DNA of 64,000 nucleotides from Erpobdella octoculata (taxonomy: Eukaryota; Annelida; Clitellata; Hirudinida; Erpobdellidae): assembly GCA_963978895.1 (NCBI GenBank), contig OZ022239.1:11813774-11877773 (forward strand). Direction: 5' to 3'. The notes beneath the pieces were generated by a model. That model made no database searches. It was not told the DNA's origin and saw nothing but the letters and a program-made list of their open reading frames with translations. Shown here in pieces: positions 12,506 through 29,530 of the stretch (position 1 is its first letter; every line of letters starts with the position of its first letter). Made by a program: the position numbers and the translations under genes.

Positions 12506-13477
12506 ACACAGATTTTGTTTAAAATATAATGAGAAAGAAACTTTAAAAATACAAGATACATATTTTATATAAGAAAATATATTCTTGTATTAAAATTAGT
12601 TATTCAATATTGAATTAAAATTAAATATTCTATTAAAATTAATTATTCAATATTGAATATCATCAAAATGGTGTCAAACATAGAAAAAGTATGTAAAACA
12701 CTTACATAATTAAAGTACAGAGACTGAAAAGCTATGCTTTTTCACAAATCCCTTATATTTTGAAATTCGGCAGCTCTTTACATTTCACATAGTCTTTTTG
12801 GTGATAATTCAAAAGTTTATTCAACTTTATAAATAAATAAAAAGTTAATAATTAAAAATTAAATTATGACAATTTTGAAATTTTGAAAATGTAGGTATTA
12901 ATAGAATGCAATTCCATGAAGAGCGAGTTTATATTCCAAGTTTCAGCTCGATTAGATGAGGGGAAATTTGTTAAATTCAACTTCCAAGATGTGTCGGCAT
13001 GACAAAAAAGAGATATTATAAATAATAAAAATTATCTTTAATTTTATTTAACAGTCACCAAATTTAAAATGTCATATTTTATTTAAGCCCAACATAAAAC
13101 ACATGTGTGCTATTTTATCACAAACACCACACACCAAAACACATGTGATCAAGCAAATTGAAATCTTGATGCAGAAGAGCAAACTCTCAACGAATCAGAG
13201 AAAGGCATCGGTCATCACGTGTCAGAACAGGGCAGTACAGGGCAGACTACCCGATCCCGCTTTTTGTGGGTCGCAAATCAATTAAAACTTTTAATGACCC
13301 AATAACAACATGTGGGCTGCAGGAACAGAGATGACCTTACGTAGTCGCTAATTCCGATCATACCTTTCTTATTTAATTCTCCTATTATGACATGTGATTT
13401 GTTGGGATTGTTATTCTTTTTTGTCACATGTGTTTCTGATTATTTTATTTAATTGTTTATTTGTTGTTAATATTTAA

Positions 13478-13480
<3 letters not shown>
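12506..13480. other. no gene seen
   Basis: AT-rich DNA. The plus-strand ORF at 13103-13285 has no recognisable domain. ACATGTG recurs several times between 13095 and 13435 without clear periodicity. Confidence 0.4.
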
Positions 13481-13482
<2 letters not shown>

Positions 13483-13560
<78 letters not shown>

Positions 13561-13564
13561 GATA

Positions 13565-13658
<94 letters not shown>

Positions 13659-13660
13659 TA
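13483..13660. repeat. two (AT)n microsatellites
   Basis: AT dinucleotide arrays at 13483-13557 and about 13568-13654, separated by TTTAGATATAAT. Confidence 0.97.
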
Positions 13661-14029
13661 TATAAATATATTTTACTGCTGTTTGTAATTTTTCTTCTTC
13701 TTAAACCATATTGGTCACTTTTACTTCACCTGTGGTTTTTATTATTTTTGAAACAAAATCGGAGGCCTTTAATTGTTAAATATTATCTCAAATAATTTTT
13801 ATAATAAATTATTAATATAACAAAATAATTATTTTATTCACCAGCATAATGAATACCATATACCCCACTCCACCTAATTCTACTCCATCCAATCCACCCC
13901 AGTCCACTCCACCCCTGAAAACTTTGTTTTCCTTTCCACGTCAAAGAACGATGCTCAGTGTCAACGGTGACCTATGCCGATGACCCACATTTCTAATTCA
14001 ACCACACAAACGCACAGCATCACACGTGA

Positions 14030-14385
14030 ACGATTATGAAGATGATTATCATCACTGCTTGATTATTGTCTTTCAATTCCCTGTTATCATCGTCATCATC
14101 ACCATCACTATCACCACTATCATCACCATCAGCATCACTATTATCATCACCATAGGCTTCATCACTATCATCACAATCATTATCATCAATATCACCACTA
14201 CCATCACCATCACCATTATCATCATCATCATCATCATCATCATCCCTATCACCACCATCACCATCACCATTATCATCACCATCATCATCATCATCCCTAT
14301 CACCACCATCACCATCACCATCATCATCACCACTACCATCACTATCATCATCACCATCACCGTCCTCATCATCAATGTCGTCACT
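14030..14385. repeat. long degenerate (ATC/ACC)n microsatellite
   Basis: About 350 bases of imperfect ATC, ACC and ACT trinucleotides. A block around ATCCCTATCACCACCATC is repeated at about 14243 and 14293, so part of the array has higher-order duplication. Confidence 0.9.
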
Positions 14386-15130
14386 ATTCACTTCAAATTG
14401 ATTCCACGGGTCAACTCCGTGTTATAAAAACATGAAAGTTTTTGACCCAAAACGTGTCAGCGCGCGAATAAATATTTTTTGAAAAATTAAATTAAAATTT
14501 CGTTGAAATAATAATTTTGTGTTCATTTTTAAATCATGACCATATTTAATAGGATGTTTTAATTTTTAAACTTCCAGTCAAGTACACATTATAATCATTA
14601 AATTACGTTTAGCTAAAATAGTTCTCGGCTGTTATGCGACTTATCGCCATGAAATCAAGCATTTGAAATGCTGACAATAAATTAATGAATTTTGACTTTA
14701 TAAAACTTCATTGCTAGCTGTCGTTTCAAAATTTAGAGCGTTCTTCCACTGCTCCACTGCAAATGCACTGTAAGGCACTGTTGCTTCAATGCTGAGAATA
14801 ACTGACGAGTGCATTTTGCGAGATGTTCCATCTTCCGCCTAACATTTCAGTAATCTTCATCACCTCATCGTTAAAGCTGTCAAAAGTGAGATGTCATCAT
14901 AAATGTTGTCCTCATCATCATAATCATCACCATTGTCACTACAATCATCATCATCATCATCACCATCATCACCATCATCATCGTGAGGATCGTCATAATC
15001 AGAGAAGTAACATCTCGATGATGCATACATGCAGCTCCATCATTCATGTTGCTGATCCAATTAGAGAATGTTACACATCAAATTAGAAGCCATCGTCAAA
15101 AATCAGCCTTCAATAATTCGCAATTGCTCT
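14386..15130. other. no gene seen; (ATC)n at 14898-14985
   Basis: AT-rich DNA with another ATC microsatellite. I could not find the missing ARID3 exons here on the minus strand. Confidence 0.4.
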
Positions 15131-15315
15131 CTTTCGTACGCCTTTCTTTCTTTTATTTTCTCTCTCCCCCTCTCCTCTCCTTCTCTCTCCCCCTCTCCTC
15201 TCTTTCTCTCTTTCCCTCTCTCTTTCTCCCTCTTTCTTTCTCCTTTCCTCTCTCTCCCTTTCCCCCTCTCTCTCTTTCTCCCTCTCTCCCTCCATCTCTC
15301 CCTCCTCTCTCTCCT
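15131..15315. repeat. polypyrimidine (CT)-rich array
   Basis: Degenerate CT, CTTT and CCCTC repeats of about 180 bases. ORFs on both strands are low-complexity artefacts. A purine counterpart lies at 15640-15710. Confidence 0.9.
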
Positions 15316-15639
15316 ATGTTTTATAACAGTTCATCGACACAGATGATTTTTGTACTCTTTAAATTTTACGTTCAGAAATGCTTAATTGGAGATGAGCGAT
15401 GTTGTGAGAATTTGAAAAAACAGTTTTGAACAAATTCGAATGAAAAACTCTTAAAACTTTTTTAATAATTTTATTTATTATTTGCACAATTTTAATTTAT
15501 TTTAGCTTCATTTTACTTTATATTAGCTCTAATATACTTAATTAATTCTTCATATTTCTTTAGTATTTCATTCTTTAATTTGGTATGAGGGAGTTGAGAG
15601 AAACGCTAAAAAAATATTAAAGAACATAGAGGATAGAGA

Positions 15640-15712
15640 AAGAAAGAGAAAGAGAGAAAGAAAGAAAGAAAGAGAGAGTGAAAGAGAGAGAGAGAGAGAT
15701 AAAGAAGAAAGA
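15640..15712. repeat. (GA/GAAA)n microsatellite
   Basis: Purine-only GAAA and GA array, complementary in composition to the polypyrimidine block 330 bases to the left. Confidence 0.85.
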
Positions 15713-16064
15713 AATTGGTCAGCAATAAATCATACAATTATTTCAATGCTTTCTACGAATGACGTCACTTCTCGATGAAATAATTTTATTACGTCATCGT
15801 CACGTGATCTTTTAAATAATGAATGGGCGGCCATTTTTGTGTGTCCAACTTTATTGACAACTTGAGGAAATAATTGTTTTTTTATGCGACAATTGTATTA
15901 AAAGAATTTGTATAGAATTACGGACAATTTAGATTTCTTAGTGAAGGTATAATATTTTCACAATCTTCTATAGATTAAAGCATTATTTATTGATGAAATT
16001 AGTTTTGATTAAACGTGGTTGATATAAAATTAAAAATTTTTAAAGAATAATAATAATTACTGAC

Positions 16065-20852
<4,788 letters not shown>

Positions 20853-21876
20853 CCTCCATGCACCCAAGCACCACAAAGGCCACGGTAGAGCCAGTTTGGC
20901 GATTCAACTTTATTGTTATTTTTGAGAGAAAAAAATGACTACTCAATACCGATTCGCAGAAACTTTGAAGTCTTTTTTTTCTTTTCGAAGATCTAATATA
21001 TTTTAGAAATATTTTTAATAAATATATCTTGTGATTAATTTGCTCGAAAATCTGATATTCTAGCAGTTTTATACGTATTTATAAAACCTGGCACCTCTAT
21101 CGTAAATAGTCTGTGGATACAACGACACATCTATATAAGAGATAATATTTAAATTCAAAAGATTGATACCATTCGTCGGTGAACCAGTGAGATCGCAGAA
21201 TATAAATCGGTTATTCAACCACACAGTCTGCACCAATCCCTGGGACTCCAGACAGCCTGAAAGTAGGTGGAGTCAAAACTGTCAGTTCCATCAAGCACCG
21301 CCCATACATTCCAGAGCCATCTTCGTGACATCCTCATCAAGGACAAGCCTACTGAGATACAATAATGCATTTTAAGTCGTGGTTAGTTATTTAAGCCTAT
21401 AATACTTTAGTTTATTCTGCTTTGTGTAAAATTAAAAATACAAACAATTGCATTGCAATAAATATACATTTCTTTTTATGAATTTTTCTTTGAATTGCAC
21501 GTTATAGTTGTAATGTTTATGTTCTTCAGTATTCCAAATGTCGACATGTAAAAGATTCCGACACTCGCACGATCACCAGTAAACGTAACGACTTCAAAGT
21601 TTTATAAAGTTTGTCTTGTCTAACCAACTTGACGCGTCTGAATGATGTCCTCTCGTAGCAACAGAATAACGTTTCATCTTCTTGTATTGAATGTTCACCT
21701 TTGCTATAATACTTTTAACGCAGATTATTTTATTTGTTACCATAAAATAACTGGTTTTTTAATTTTATTAATATTATTATTTAAAATATGATTTTAAATA
21801 AACAGTTCGTGAATAATTATTGTTAAACCGTTTTTCTTTTTCTTTTTGTTTAAAACAGTTTTGAGTCTTCAACGCT
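20853..21876. other. 5' flank of the ARID3-like gene, no gene seen
   Basis: This would contain the ARID3 5' UTR and promoter. I cannot place a transcription start or TATA box with confidence. A plus-strand ORF at 21163-21375 has no recognisable domain. Confidence 0.4.
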
Positions 21877-21882
21877 ATACAA

Positions 21883-21990
21883 GGTGTTTTAAAACTGAGC
21901 AAGAGATGGTTTGGTGGATCGTAATTTGATCTGTTTTCTGATTTCTTCCATTTCCAGGTTTGGGACTGGATTGGAAAGAGAAGACACTTA
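21883..21990 (+). repeat. dispersed ~160-bp repeat, copy 2 (diverged)
   Basis: Shares AAGGTGTTTTAAAACTGAG, GTGGATCGTAATTTGATC and CCAGGTTTGGGACTGG with the other copies, but the palindrome region is lost. A purine-rich (GA)n tract follows at 21975-22115. Confidence 0.6.
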
Positions 21991-22115
21991 AAGAAAAAGG
22001 CGAGAGAAAGACATGCAACAGAGATAAAGCGAGAGATTGAAAGAAAGAAAAATAAATAAAGAGAGAGAGAGAAAGAAAGTGGAGAGAGAGGAGAGAGAAA
22101 GAAAGGAGAGAGATT

Positions 22116-22747
22116 GTCTCGATTGGTCTCAAAAAAATTTTTTATTTGAAACACTGTGGTAATTAAATAGTAATTATATGCTAACAACTTACAAATGAAA
22201 TAATCAACTTAGATATATTTATCACTCACAAATTGAAAAAGATTGCGTTTAAACATTGATCATAAAGAGTGGTGGCCTATTGCTGTTAGTACAATTTTAA
22301 TGATAAAATTTCCATTTTCCCGAATATAAATTTTACATATAATACTTAATCAAATTTTAGAATTGAAAGATTTTCGTTTTTTTTTGTTTCCCTTCCGACA
22401 CCAAACTAAAACTTTAATACGCGTATGGTTAGCCTATGTTGATTGGTTGACGGAGACTGTAGCAACAAATTTTCGAGTCATTTCAAAATCTCTTTCCCGT
22501 CAAAAGAATTCAAAACATCGGCACTCGGCAGCCTCAGACTAGAAGGAAAGACATAAATTGGATTCTTGATAAATTATAGAATAGTGATCAAGATGAATTT
22601 TAGAAGTTTTTTCGTTCTATTTCAAAAAAAGCATTTTTTCGAATTTCAACATTTTAATTAATTTGTAGGGCCGAGGAAACTGAGTTTACTTTTTTGGAAA
22701 AATAATTGGAACTTGACACTATAGAAGAATACTTTTTTTATGATAAT
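22116..22747. other. no gene seen
   Basis: AT-rich DNA without recognisable ORFs or repeat ends. Confidence 0.4.
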
Positions 22748-22912
22748 TTATAGTCCTTTACACCAGGTGTTTTAAGACTCTAATGGCTGTATGTAGGAAG
22801 CACTTAAGTACTTCCTGTCGTGGATCAGAATTTGATCCTTTTTACTTTTCCCTCCTCCTTTCTCCAGGCTTGGGACTGGCTCGCAATTAGCGAGGCGGAG
22901 TTTGTAGAAGAA
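22748..22912 (+). repeat. dispersed ~160-bp repeat, copy 3 (best preserved)
   Basis: Starts TTTATAGTCCTTTACACCAG and ends GCTTGGGACTGGCTCGCAAT followed by TAGCGAGGCGGAG. It contains the near-perfect 22-base palindrome around AGGAAGCACTTAAGTACTTC at 22796. Copies at 18284, 21883 and 46459. Confidence 0.8.
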
Positions 22913-22914
22913 TA

Positions 22915-23066
22915 CTAGAGCATGGTACTGTAGACGAATAACTGGAACATGGTACTGTAGAAGAATAACTAGAACATGGTACTGTAGAAGATTAACTGGA
23001 ACACGGCACTGTGAAAGATTAACTGCAACATGGTACTGTAGAAGATTAACTGGAACATGGTACTGT
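22915..23066. repeat. ~27-bp minisatellite
   Basis: Six copies of a unit made of ATGGTACTGTAGAAG followed by AATAACTGGAAC. One diverged unit reappears at 23728-23755, on the far side of the transposon relic that begins at 23067. The relic therefore probably inserted into the array. Confidence 0.9.
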
Positions 23067-23727
23067 CAGGGGCGCAGCCAAACAATTTTTGGGAAGGGGG
23101 CCGGCGAGGAGAAACTGATTAGTAAGGAGTTTTAGTGAGAAATTTACGACCCAAAAAAGTCAAGGCATAACCAAAATTTCATCAATATTTAGTAATAACA
23201 AACCAGAAGACCTTTAATTTGGAACAGTAAGTTACAATATAAAATTCAGCCGACGTTTTTTCTGCTAAAAAAATATCGATGACGGTTTTTCCATTAATGT
23301 TAAGGTCGCGATTGATAGTCATCTGGGCAAACCCATTCAGTCTTGTCTGGCCCATTGTGGTGCGTAGATAAGATTTGAGTCTTCACATAGTTGAGAAGGA
23401 TATCTCGGCTGTCGCGGAAGAAAGACGCACGGGGTGAAGAGTTTCAGCAACGTATTGATCGGCGGGTAGATGGAATATTGACAATATTGCAGAACATCAA
23501 CTGCCAATCGGACATGCAGACTAATTTGTGGGCAAATCGTTCTTTCAACTGATTGACCATGCTTTCGGGTCAGGTCGGGTCACAAAATTTAAAAAAAAAA
23601 TAGGTCGGGTCAGGTCAGATTTTCAAAATTTTACCCAGGGACAACTCTGACCCAAACATTTTTGATAACTTATTAAATAACTAATTTGCAAATTAATTGT
23701 CAACTCAAATATGTCTCCACATACACG
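23067..23727 (-). mobile_element. hAT relic with transposase C-terminal remnant
   Basis: The left end CAGGGGCGCAGCCAAAC is a typical hAT terminus and is preceded by GGTACTGT. The related 8-mer GGCACTGT at 23728 marks where the interrupted minisatellite resumes. On the minus strand, about 23430 to 23233, the reading contains SSATAEISFS, LKSYLRTTMGQTRLNGFAQM and TINRD, the dimerization (hATC) region of ZMYM1-like hAT transposases, with a stop inside. A second TGACCCGACC-rich segment at 23566-23660 may be another MITE. The right terminus does not match the left one, so that end is damaged. Confidence 0.65.
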
Positions 23728-23735
23728 GGCACTGT

Positions 23736-24727
23736 AGAATAACTGAAACATGGACTGCACAGTGGCATAGCGTGGGTTTGTGCCGCCCGGGGCGTAAGCC
23801 AAATGTTCCGCCCCCTTATGCCAGGAGCGTCATTTCAGCACTTCCTTGAGATGAGGGAGGGAAGGCAAACTCTACAAAAATTTCTTCTACAAAAATTTTA
23901 TAAAACTCTATACACCTTTGCTTCCAATAATAGCTGACAACCGGGTAGGGTGTTAAACAGGAATCCGCATAGGTATCCTTGTCTCTTGCTACACGACCAT
24001 TCATGATGTTAACCGATACAAATCTGATTTAAAAAGTTTTTACTTTATTATTATTCTGCATTAATGAACCTCTCTCTCTCCTCTCTCTCTCGCTTTCTTT
24101 TTTCTCTCTCTCATTTGGATATTTACTGAAATTAATTTTATGGAACTAGATTTAATATTCTAAAATGTACCTTCGGCCATATTTTGCTTAAAATTAATTA
24201 TATGTACTCCCTGATATACAAATACTGAAACAAATAGACATTAGTACTATTTTGACTTGTCCCGTCTCTGAAAGCACAATTTCTCTGAGAGAAATCTTTT
24301 TTGTTGCCCACTGTCGCACACTTTCGAAAATTCTCTGTTCTCCAGTTATTATGCTTGTAACAGCAAATCTCGGTTAAACACTTACTTTGTATCAAGAATG
24401 CAGGCCATGCAGGGTTACTTTCAGATAATGTGATTTTGGGAGGAAGTATAGGAGTTCGAAGGGGACCGTATTTTGTAGCATATACAAAATTTGAAACCAA
24501 ATACTGTGTCAGTTCAATAAAATGATTTTACCTAACAATCCTATGCAACTATATTAAAAATCAATCACTAAAACTACAAGCTAAAATTAAAAAATAATGT
24601 TTAAAACTGAAATTTTCAAAGAAATCTTATAACCGAGGATTTTTAAATGCATATAAATCACGATATAAATAGTTACTCTATCTAGAAAATCTTCTGTCAA
24701 AACTCCAGGTTCGTCAGTACTTATAAT
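23736..24727. other. possible hAT end at 23761; otherwise no gene seen
   Basis: CAGTGGCATAGCGTGGG at about 23764, followed by GCCGCCCGGGGCG, resembles a CAGTGGCGTAGC-type hAT terminus without a visible partner. A CT-rich tract is at 24062-24112. The minus-strand ORF at 24198-24500 (100 codons) has no domain I recognise. Confidence 0.4.
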
Positions 24728-25851
24728 CAGGGCCGTCGAGAGACCATTGCGGCTCCTGTGGCCTGTGTTGAGGTTTACGGACCCCCCTGAGAGCCAGACA
24801 GTTGTGCCTTAAAAATGTAAATGTTCTTGCCCATTCACTGATTGGCATCTGGCGGTGAATTCTTCATATAATTTTCTTAAATTTTATAAAAACTGTTTAT
24901 TGATAATGGATTTTTTAAATAACAAATGTATTACTTATTGGAATTTTATAATTTCAATGTTATGATTTTCAAATTCAGGATTTAAAAGATTAAAATGCGT
25001 TTTCCATTTATTAAAAACATGTTTATTAAAGAAATTATGTAAAAAATTAACAAGATAAGTTTTTTGCACAATGACTAATTTTTCCAAATTTTCAAAGTGA
25101 TATTTTCCTTGATTTCCAAAATGCAAAATTGTCAATGATTTCATCAAATTTAATAGACCTTGCTAGATCACTTTCAATTGCTAATAACGCTAAATCAGTA
25201 TTTCCTGCCCCATTATTGATCGTTGTACACAATTTATTTGTTTCAGTTTCAGTTTGCTGAATGACCGTTCAGCTTCTGCAACAGTCACAGGTATCGCACA
25301 AAAAATTCTTATCGCCACAGATACATTTTGCAAAATGCATTCTACTTTCAATTCTCGAAATTTGTTTAGTAAATCCAGTGGTTTTAAGACAGATGAATCA
25401 GAATTAACTAAATCATCTCCAAAATTTGTTTTGTAAAATGCTTTTAGGTGCTTCATTTCATAAATTATATTTCCTAGGAAACGTCATTTTCGTATTCTGT
25501 ACAAAAAACTCTGCACATTTGTTATATTTGTGAATCTGAAAGTTCGAAAAATAACCACAGAAAACTGAATTCATTGCTGATAGATTGGGCTACAGAAAAT
25601 TGCTGTGTTAATCCACCAATAACGCAATCAACAAGTCTGTAAAAAACACCAACTTTAAATTTGATCGTTTCATTATTATCAATTTGCTGCCTGTTGTTTG
25701 TTTCAGAAATTTCACCAAAAATACATTTTTTTTAACTCTTTGTTCTGGTATATCTTTGTTTGTTGGCAAATCTGATCCCATGGTTCGGGCCCTTTGCCCT
25801 TCTCTGGGCCCCTGTGCAGTTGCCCCTTTTGCCCCCCTCTCGACGGCCCTG
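24728..25851 (-). mobile_element. internally deleted hAT transposon, ZMYM1-like
   Basis: The ends are inverted repeats: CAGGGCCGTCGAGAG at the left and its reverse complement CTCTCGACGGCCCTG at the right. The flanking 8-mers CTTATAAT and CCTATAAT differ at one position, as expected for an aged hAT target duplication. On the minus strand the ORF at 25456-25190 carries IRIFCAIPVTVAEAERSFSK, the hAT dimerization motif of ZMYM1/THAP12-like transposases. The N-terminal zinc-finger and most catalytic regions are missing, so it cannot move by itself. Confidence 0.85.
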
Positions 25852-27281
25852 CCTATAATCATTGATTCTACAAAAAGTCAATGTTTGTTATATTATATCA
25901 TTTTTGCCTTGCTGAGTATTCGGTTCATTGTATTAAATGATATATTTACTGAAGCAGTTGTGACTGGAATAACCAGAAGAATTTCACAGTGTATGTAACT
26001 CATATTGCTCAGGATGGGCAGGCCAAATGTGACCTTCCTTCCTCCCTCAAAAAAAATTACCAAGGAAAGGTTAAAAAACCAAAAAAAAGAGAAAGAAATA
26101 ATAACAAAGAAAGAAAGAAAAAGAGTGAGAAGGGAAAAAAAGAAACACAGAAAAAAAATCTAAATTGTATTCAAGGTTTATGAGAACTGAATACTGAATA
26201 CTAGGTTTATGAGAACTTCCTTATTCTACCACTCCAATTTGCAACAGAAGCAGCTAGATTGATTTTCAATAAAATTCAAATTAACTACATTAAAAACCTA
26301 ATCAAATTAAAATTTCAGTTTTTATATGGTAATGCTCATGGTGTGGGTTATTTGCTTGACCCAAGGTATAGGTACTTACTAGGTGAAAAGTTGAAAGTTA
26401 GATTGAAAATTTCATGAGGGGCTGGAAGAATTCAAGAAAACAAATTAGCAACTTTTTTCCGACTGATTGTTTATAAATAAAAAAAAATTTCATATAGGAT
26501 GCTATAGACCTTTAGCATTTTAACTCATAAATGGTTCAAGTTGTTCATTACTCAACTCAAGAACATTGCTATAGGGCAGGCATAGAGGTATTTTTATTGG
26601 CTCTGTCTTGCGCTTCTTCACAGCGAAACTTTTCGACTTATGGATTTGTCAATTCTAAATTTTGGAATCAGCTAACCCTAGAAACAACGAAAAATTAATT
26701 TTTATGGAGATGGAAGCATAAGCACAGCAATTTCCTTTAATAGAGTGAACTCCTCGTTTCAAGATGCGAATTCAGATTGTACATTTTTGCCAAAGTTCTA
26801 TGTTATGGTTCCCAATAAAACATGCTCCATTGAAAACCACGGACCATTTGGCGTTTAACAGTTTGCGCAACACGTTTTCAATCGGGCGAAACTTCGAAAA
26901 CAAAAACCTTTTCCAATGTCAATGTCTGCCATTTTATTTATGTCTCTACTTGGGCTGACTGCAGTTTCGAAAAGAAACTTTTCATCTTCAGAGCCCCAGG
27001 TAAACGGTAGAAAAGAAAACAAATAAATAATAGAGAGAAATCAAATAGACAACTGAAATCAAACCGTCTCGGTAATGTAAACAAAACGAGTTAGTGTTTA
27101 GTTATACGAATGCGGAACAGGTAGAATAAAAAGAGAATATATGTGTAATATTAAGTTTAGTTTGTTTAAAGTTTGGAAAAAGACGATGGACAATACATAG
27201 TCTATAGGCAACTATTTCAAAACAAAAGTAAAAATACAAAAGTTAACATATAAGTCAGTACATGTCGCAATACGCATTCGG
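25852..27281. other. no gene recognised
   Basis: AT-rich DNA with a Lys-rich low-complexity stretch at 26070-26165 and several short ORFs (such as 26764-26958) without recognisable domains. No transposon ends could be paired. Confidence 0.4.
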
Positions 27282-28159
27282 TAATCGGACATTTCCCCTC
27301 CCCCCGGACATTTCCCCCCCCGGACATTTCCCCCCCCCCCCGGACATTTCCCCCCCCCCCCCGGACATTTCCCCCCCCCGGACATTTCCCCCCCCCGGAC
27401 GTTTCCCCCCCCCCCGGGTAGGACATTTCCCCCCCCCCGGAGAGAGAATATACTTTTATTTTTCATTTATTATTTTTTATTTATCCCCAATAGTTCAGTG
27501 CAATGTTTGGGTTAGGGTTAGGGTTAGGGCTAGGGTTAGGGTTAGGGCTAGGGTTAGGGTTAGGGTTATTTATCCCCTAAATAGTTCAGTGCAATGTTTG
27601 GGTTAGGGTTAGGGCTAGGGTTAGGGTTATTTATCCCCTAAATAGTTCAGTGCAATGTTTGGGTTAGGGTTAGGGTTAGGGCTAGGGTTAGGGTTAGGGT
27701 TAGGGTTATTTATCCCCTAAATAGTTCAGTGCAATGTTTGGGTTAGGGTTAGGGTTAGGGTTAGGTTAGGGTTAGGGTTTGTGTTTTTTAGAAACACTCT
27801 TAGAAACCCTAGGGTTAGGGTTAGGGTTTGTGTTTCTTAGAAAAACTTGTGAAATTCAACTCTGCCTTGTCCTACCTCGTGGGGTGAGAATTATCATACT
27901 CATGGCGGGGGAATGTCCGGAGGGGAATGTACACAATTCACGCACACACATATTTATGGCATGCAAGAAAACACTCTTGCAAAACCACAAATTCATACTA
28001 CTACATAACCACAGGGGGGGGAAATGTCCTACCTTGGGGGGGGGGGGGGAAATGTCCGGGGGGGGGGGGGGGAAATGTCCTAGGGTCTGTCGGGGGGGGG
28101 GGGGGGGAAATGTCCGGGGGGGGGGGAAACGTCCGGGGGGGAAATGTCCTACATTCATT
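27282..28159 (-). mobile_element. foldback/MITE-like element with G-run termini and internal telomeric repeats, copy 1
   Basis: Both ends are arrays of GGACATTTCCCCC units in opposite orientation: about eight units at 27293-27445 and seven inverted units at 28014-28150. Between them lie many TTAGGG/CTAGGG units in four blocks, each introduced by TAGTTCAGTGCAATGTTTGGG (written here minus its last base elsewhere), then GTTTGTGTTTCTTAG and CTACTACATAACCACAG. The element at 54158-54911 has the same parts in the opposite order, so this is one mobile family. The right terminus CTACATTC matches that copy; the left terminus (GGTAATC before GGACATTT) differs slightly, and no target duplication is visible. 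It encodes no recognisable protein. Confidence 0.75.
27500..27830. repeat. interstitial telomeric-type (TTAGGG)n blocks
   Basis: Repeats of GGGTTAGGGTTAGGG with GGGCTAGGG variants, arranged in four tandem blocks separated by TTATTTATCCCCTAAATAG and GTTCAGTGCAATGTTTG. They are internal, flanked by ordinary repeats on both sides and enclosed by the element termini, so they are not a chromosome end. Confidence 0.95.
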
Positions 28160-28164
28160 TTTTT

Positions 28165-29355
28165 AGCTTTCCAAATAATGTGATTTCTTTGGCCGAAGGA
28201 GGCTTAATTGTTTTAGTTCGTTCGTGGCTCGGTCCGGCCAGATAATCAGGCGGATTAGTGGTCTAGCTTACACACTCACCAATAAAAAGACCTATTTGTG
28301 TTATTTGTTACGCAAAGGTGATAATACAAAACTTGCAGGGCTTGCGATTAGCAAAATACGTTACCTCTTAAATTATTGTGATTTATTAATTTTTTTCGCG
28401 GCTCGGTCCGGTCGGGTAATCAGGCGGATTAGTGTCCTAGCTTACACATTTGCCAATAAAATAACTGTGGCGCATAGATCATTTATAGACTTTGGCAGTT
28501 AAAGTTTAGGATTATGCAAGATTATCTTTATAACAAAGGGTCTTTGTTATATCAGAAAAACTTTGAGTATATGAATGAATAAATATAAGGTTATATAACT
28601 GAAGTAAAAAGTTTAGAGTCATGGCTATCCGCGATTTCTTCGACCGAAGGAGGCTTAATTATTTTAGTTCGTTCGCGGCTCGGTCCGGCCTGATTATAAT
28701 CAAACGGATTAGTGGTTTAGTTTACACAATCACTAATAAAATGACGTATTTGTGTTATTTGTTACGCAAAGGTGATAATACAAAACTTCTACGCTCGCGA
28801 TTAGTATAATATGTTACGTCAACAAAACTTGTAATTTATTAATCTCCAAGACACAGCTTTTATAAAGATTTATTTGTACACAACTCCGAGTTCGGGTATT
28901 AGGCTTATAAATTTTCGGGTTCGAGTTCGGGTTCGGGTATCAAGTTTTCACATTTTCGGGTTCGAGTTCGGGTTCGGGTATCAAGTTTTCTCATTTTCGG
29001 GTTCGGGTTCGGGTATCAAGTTTTCACATTTTCGGGTTCGGGTTCGGGTACCAAATTTTCACACTTTCGGGTTCGAGTTCGGGTTCGGGTATCAGAAAAA
29101 GACCTGGTAGTATCGAACTCGGGTTCGGGTTCGGGTACCCGTGACATCCCTAATATATAGCTCGTGTCATAGTGTTTGAAATTGAACTCCTCCGAAACGG
29201 CTGAACCGATTTTTATGAAATTTTTTGTGTACATTTGGTAGGTCTGAGAATAGGTCCATGGCTATTAAAAATATTTTTTTTAAATTATTTAAAAAAGTTA
29301 TTTTGCAAAAACAAAGGACAAACAGACAGACAGAGAGACAAACAAATAAACATAA

Positions 29356-29370
<15 letters not shown>
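28165..29370 (+). repeat. 1.2-kb dispersed composite repeat (inverted partner at 42645-43835)
   Basis: The block matches 42645-43835 in reverse orientation at high identity across its length. Three internal sub-repeats begin near 28190, 28390 and 28645 and share GAAGGAGGCTTAATT and GCGGCTCGGTCCGG. A TTCGGGT-rich array (28885-29140) ends in CCCGTGACATCCCTA, the terminus of the hAT at 42442-44155. Then comes a segment with CCGAAACGGCTGAACCGATT, common in Helitron-type repeats, and an (AT)n run. ORFs here are repeat readings. Confidence 0.85.
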
Positions 29371-29395
<25 letters not shown>

Positions 29396-29399
<4 letters not shown>

Positions 29400-29530
29400 G
29401 AAACAAACGGAAACGGGAGAGTAAACGGGAACGTGAGAGCAAGCGGGGAAGGAAACGGGAGCAAGAGAACGATAAAAAAAACTTTAAAATTCCCGGGCAT
29501 TGTATACTCGATTGCTCTTCGAGATTGATT
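29396..29530 (+). mobile_element. Helitron 3'-region fragment
   Basis: The purine-rich run AAACGGAAACGGGAGAG, then AGAACGATAAAAAAAACTTT and a CCCGGGCA phrase, match the 3' regions that precede the CTAG ends at 33284 and 63237. Here the terminal hairpin and CTAG are lost. Confidence 0.55.

Noticed and set aside
13461..13655. Tyr-Ile repeat ORF
   Set aside because: It comes from (AT)n; the same applies at 18001-18275.
27505..27830. A true chromosome end (telomere)
   Set aside because: The repeats are interrupted by spacers, bounded by transposon-like termini and flanked on both sides by more genomic DNA.
28872..29234. Val-Arg and Glu-Pro repeat ORFs
   Set aside because: They are readings of the TTCGGGT/ACCCGAA subterminal array of a hAT family.
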